DNA of 35,615 bases from a bacterium. GTDB taxonomy: Bacteria; UBP6; UBA1177. Every line of letters starts with the position of its first letter. The first letter of the stretch is position 1. Position numbers and translations under genes: made by a program. Location of the stretch: contig JAGCNV010000064.1 of assembly GCA_017645765.1 (NCBI GenBank), positions 1 through 35,615 of the forward strand. The letters are read 5' to 3'. The notes below the pieces were generated by a model, which worked only from the letters and a program-made list of their open reading frames with translations, had not been told where the DNA came from and made no database searches. Of the stretch, positions 34,645 to 35,615 are shown in pieces.

Positions 34645-34885
34645 TTTCGGCAGGTCCGCACAATTTGGGACAAAGAAAAAGAGGAATGGTATTTTTCAGT
34701 GGTTGATGTCATCGCTGTTTTGACTGATTCAGACAGACCGAGAAAATACTGGAATGACTTGAAAAACAAACTAATTGCTGAAGGAAGTGAGTTGTCCGAA
34801 AAAATCGGACAACTGAAAATGTTGTCATCTGACGGTAAATTTTACAAGACAGACTGCATGACAACGGAGCAGTTGTTCGATTTGC
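34645..34885 (+). pseudogene. Bro-N domain (phage antirepressor-type) remnant
   Basis: An in-frame stretch without a proper start reads VRTIWDKEKEEWYFSVVDV, then LTDSDRPRKYWNDLKNKL, LKMLSSDGKFYKTD and MTTEQLF. This is the N-terminal core of Bro-N proteins found in phage antirepressors and bacterial DNA-damage/antirepressor genes. The match ends at about 34880, where the family would continue with a RLIQSIPSPKAEPFK-like block. The frame stays open to 35037, but that part is antisense to a lipoprotein signal peptide. Both ends are therefore lost, and the only usable start is an internal GTG (34699). The 5' side lies in the promoter region of the lipoprotein ending at 33637. Confidence 0.75.
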
Positions 34886-34952
34886 TGTTTGACGAACACG
34901 ATACAAAGAAAACAAACATTAAAGTTGCTATAATTATTGAATATTTTTTCAT
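34842..34952 (-). pseudogene. Decapitated lipoprotein: intact promoter, SD and signal peptide, body lost
   Basis: A 36-codon reverse ORF. ATG 34952 has GGAGG five bases upstream and a strong promoter (35000-35027). Residues 1-19 are a lipoprotein signal (KKY n-region, IIIATLMFVFF core, lipobox FVSC with C19), then SSNSKSNN. From about residue 24 onward the reading is simply antisense Bro-N sequence, and it stops at 34842-34844. The gene body has been replaced at about 34880. It may still be transcribed and make a tiny lipopeptide. Confidence 0.75.
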
Positions 34953-34999
34953 ATTGACCTCCATTAAAAGAAGTAAACTCCGTCTCAAAAAACCCGAGA

Positions 35000-35027
35000 A
35001 TTATAGCAGAAAAACGCTTGAAAACAA
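35000..35027 (-). promoter_or_regulatory. Strong extended -10 promoter for the truncated lipoprotein
   Basis: On the reverse strand: -35 TTGTTT (35022-35027), a 16-nt spacer, and perfect -10 TATAAT (35000-35005) preceded by TGC (extended -10). It reads leftward into the truncated lipoprotein ORF and on towards the 33637 lipoprotein gene. Together with the two remnants, this accounts for the 34561-35055 gap. Confidence 0.7.
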
Positions 35028-35055
35028 GGGATTGTGAATTTAGAAATTCGGGAAA

Positions 35056-35615
35056 TTAGATGAACAGCATCGAACAGCCGTCGGATTTGCTTTCTTCTTT
35101 TTCAGCAGGAGCTTCTGAATCGGTTGCGGGTGCGGAATCGCCGTCAGCAGTACCTTCCGGGGTAGTTCCGGTTGTCGGAGCTTCGGTATTTGCAGCGTCT
35201 TCTTTGTCCTCTTCTGCAGAATCTTCGCCGCCGACATTGCAAGCACTGCAACATTCCTTGTTTTCACAGCTTTCAGCCGCTTCAATGCACTCAAAAGAAG
35301 CCTTTTTCTCGTTTCTCATACTCTCATCCTGACAGCACCATGAGATTTCTCTTGCTGTTACATCGCTTTCAACCGGAACATCAAGAAGAGCGTCAATTTC
35401 TTCATCGCTAAGCGGTTCAAAGCAGGTGTTTGCGAAAGTTTTTTCGTATGAAACACAAGCATTGAAAATTTCAGAATCGGTGCAGATTGTTTTTAATGTA
35501 GCAGCTTCGGTTCCGCAGTTTTCTTCAAGAATATCCTTGCATCCGTTTTCGCCGAAAATTCCTGTTCCGCTGCTCAAATCATCAATTCCGATGCAGCTGC
35601 ACTGGTATTCGCCGT
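35056..35615 (-). CDS. Cys-rich protein, 5' end outside the window
   Basis: At least 186 codons, open to the window edge with no start needed inside. The visible N-terminal part begins GEYQCSCIGIDD, an EGF-like pattern, followed by Cys-rich helical-looking segments (KDILEENCGTE, TICTDSEIFNACVSYE, SWCCQDES, SCENKECCSACNVGG). The C-terminal 60 residues are a Ser/Thr/Glu/Ala/Pro-rich low-complexity tail ending DGCSMLFI. A TTG at 35577 is possible but has no SD; the true start most likely lies upstream. Composition matches the other lipoproteins in this window, so a secreted or surface protein is likely. No specific family recognised. Confidence 0.7.
   Translation of the reverse strand, partial: GEYQCSCIGIDDLSSGTGIFGENGCKDILEENCGTEAATLKTICTDSEIFNACVSYEKTFANTCFEPLSDEEIDALLDVPVESDVTAREISWCCQDESMRNEKKASFECIEAAESCENKECCSACNVGGEDSAEEDKEDAANTEAPTTGTTPEGTADGDSAPATDSEAPAEKEESKSDGCSMLFI

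Overview
This window looks like a chromosomal stretch from a diderm, probably anaerobic bacterium that is moderately AT-rich by eye. Four lipoprotein starts with classic lipoboxes point to a Gram-negative envelope. An oxygen-sensitive ThiH and a 2-hydroxyacyl-CoA dehydratase-type protein point to anaerobic life. Two Cys-rich lipoproteins with long Asp/Glu/Ser/Thr linkers, and a small sigma-70 region-4-like protein, remind me of deltaproteobacterial/Myxococcota-type genomes. That placement is a low-confidence inference.

Layout. The left edge (1-2.5 kb) carries a DUF1566-type surface lipoprotein broken by a one-base frameshift. It converges on an ORF6N/phospholipase D-like fusion whose 5' part holds a strong inverted repeat. 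From 2.7 to 7.2 kb lie thiH-xseB-pgeF and thiS-thiF, separated by a reverse-strand DUF4143 ATPase with a direct-repeat array upstream of it. A YgiQ-type radical SAM protein (7.2-8.9 kb, reverse) is divergent from a flippase-like membrane protein plus threonine aldolase. Next come purA, a small sigma-region-4-like regulator, a large GT-C type membrane protein and an acyl-CoA ligase. A reverse-strand MFS transporter (17-18.5 kb) is divergent from aroA-aroQ-PLD. From 21.2 to 26.2 kb a compact forward block reads LonB/C-like protease, 95-aa protein, lipoprotein cyclophilin, queD, rppH, mazG.

From 33.5 down to 26.2 kb a long reverse block reads ribBA, ribH, nusB, 320-aa unknown, holB, ricT (PSP1), tatD, HgdB-like. 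The right edge (33.6-35.6 kb) has a Glu/Asp-rich lipoprotein, a Bro-N (phage antirepressor-type) remnant fused head-on to a decapitated lipoprotein signal-peptide ORF, and a Cys-rich protein that runs off the window.

Most of the window is housekeeping: thiamine thiazole, riboflavin, aromatic amino acid, purine, queuosine precursor, nucleotide sanitation, RNA turnover and replication. The accessory signals are at the two ends and around the DUF4143 ATPase. At both ends a Cys-rich lipoprotein sits beside a KilA-N/Bro-N/ORF6N-superfamily gene. I did not find a convincing complete new defence or mobile system. The best leads are the chimeric locus at 34.6-35.0 kb, the self-complementary SD-like repeats in the ORF6N gene, the CGATT array at 6.2 kb, the attenuator-like leader of aroA, and the Ala substitution at the glyphosate-contact Gly of AroA.
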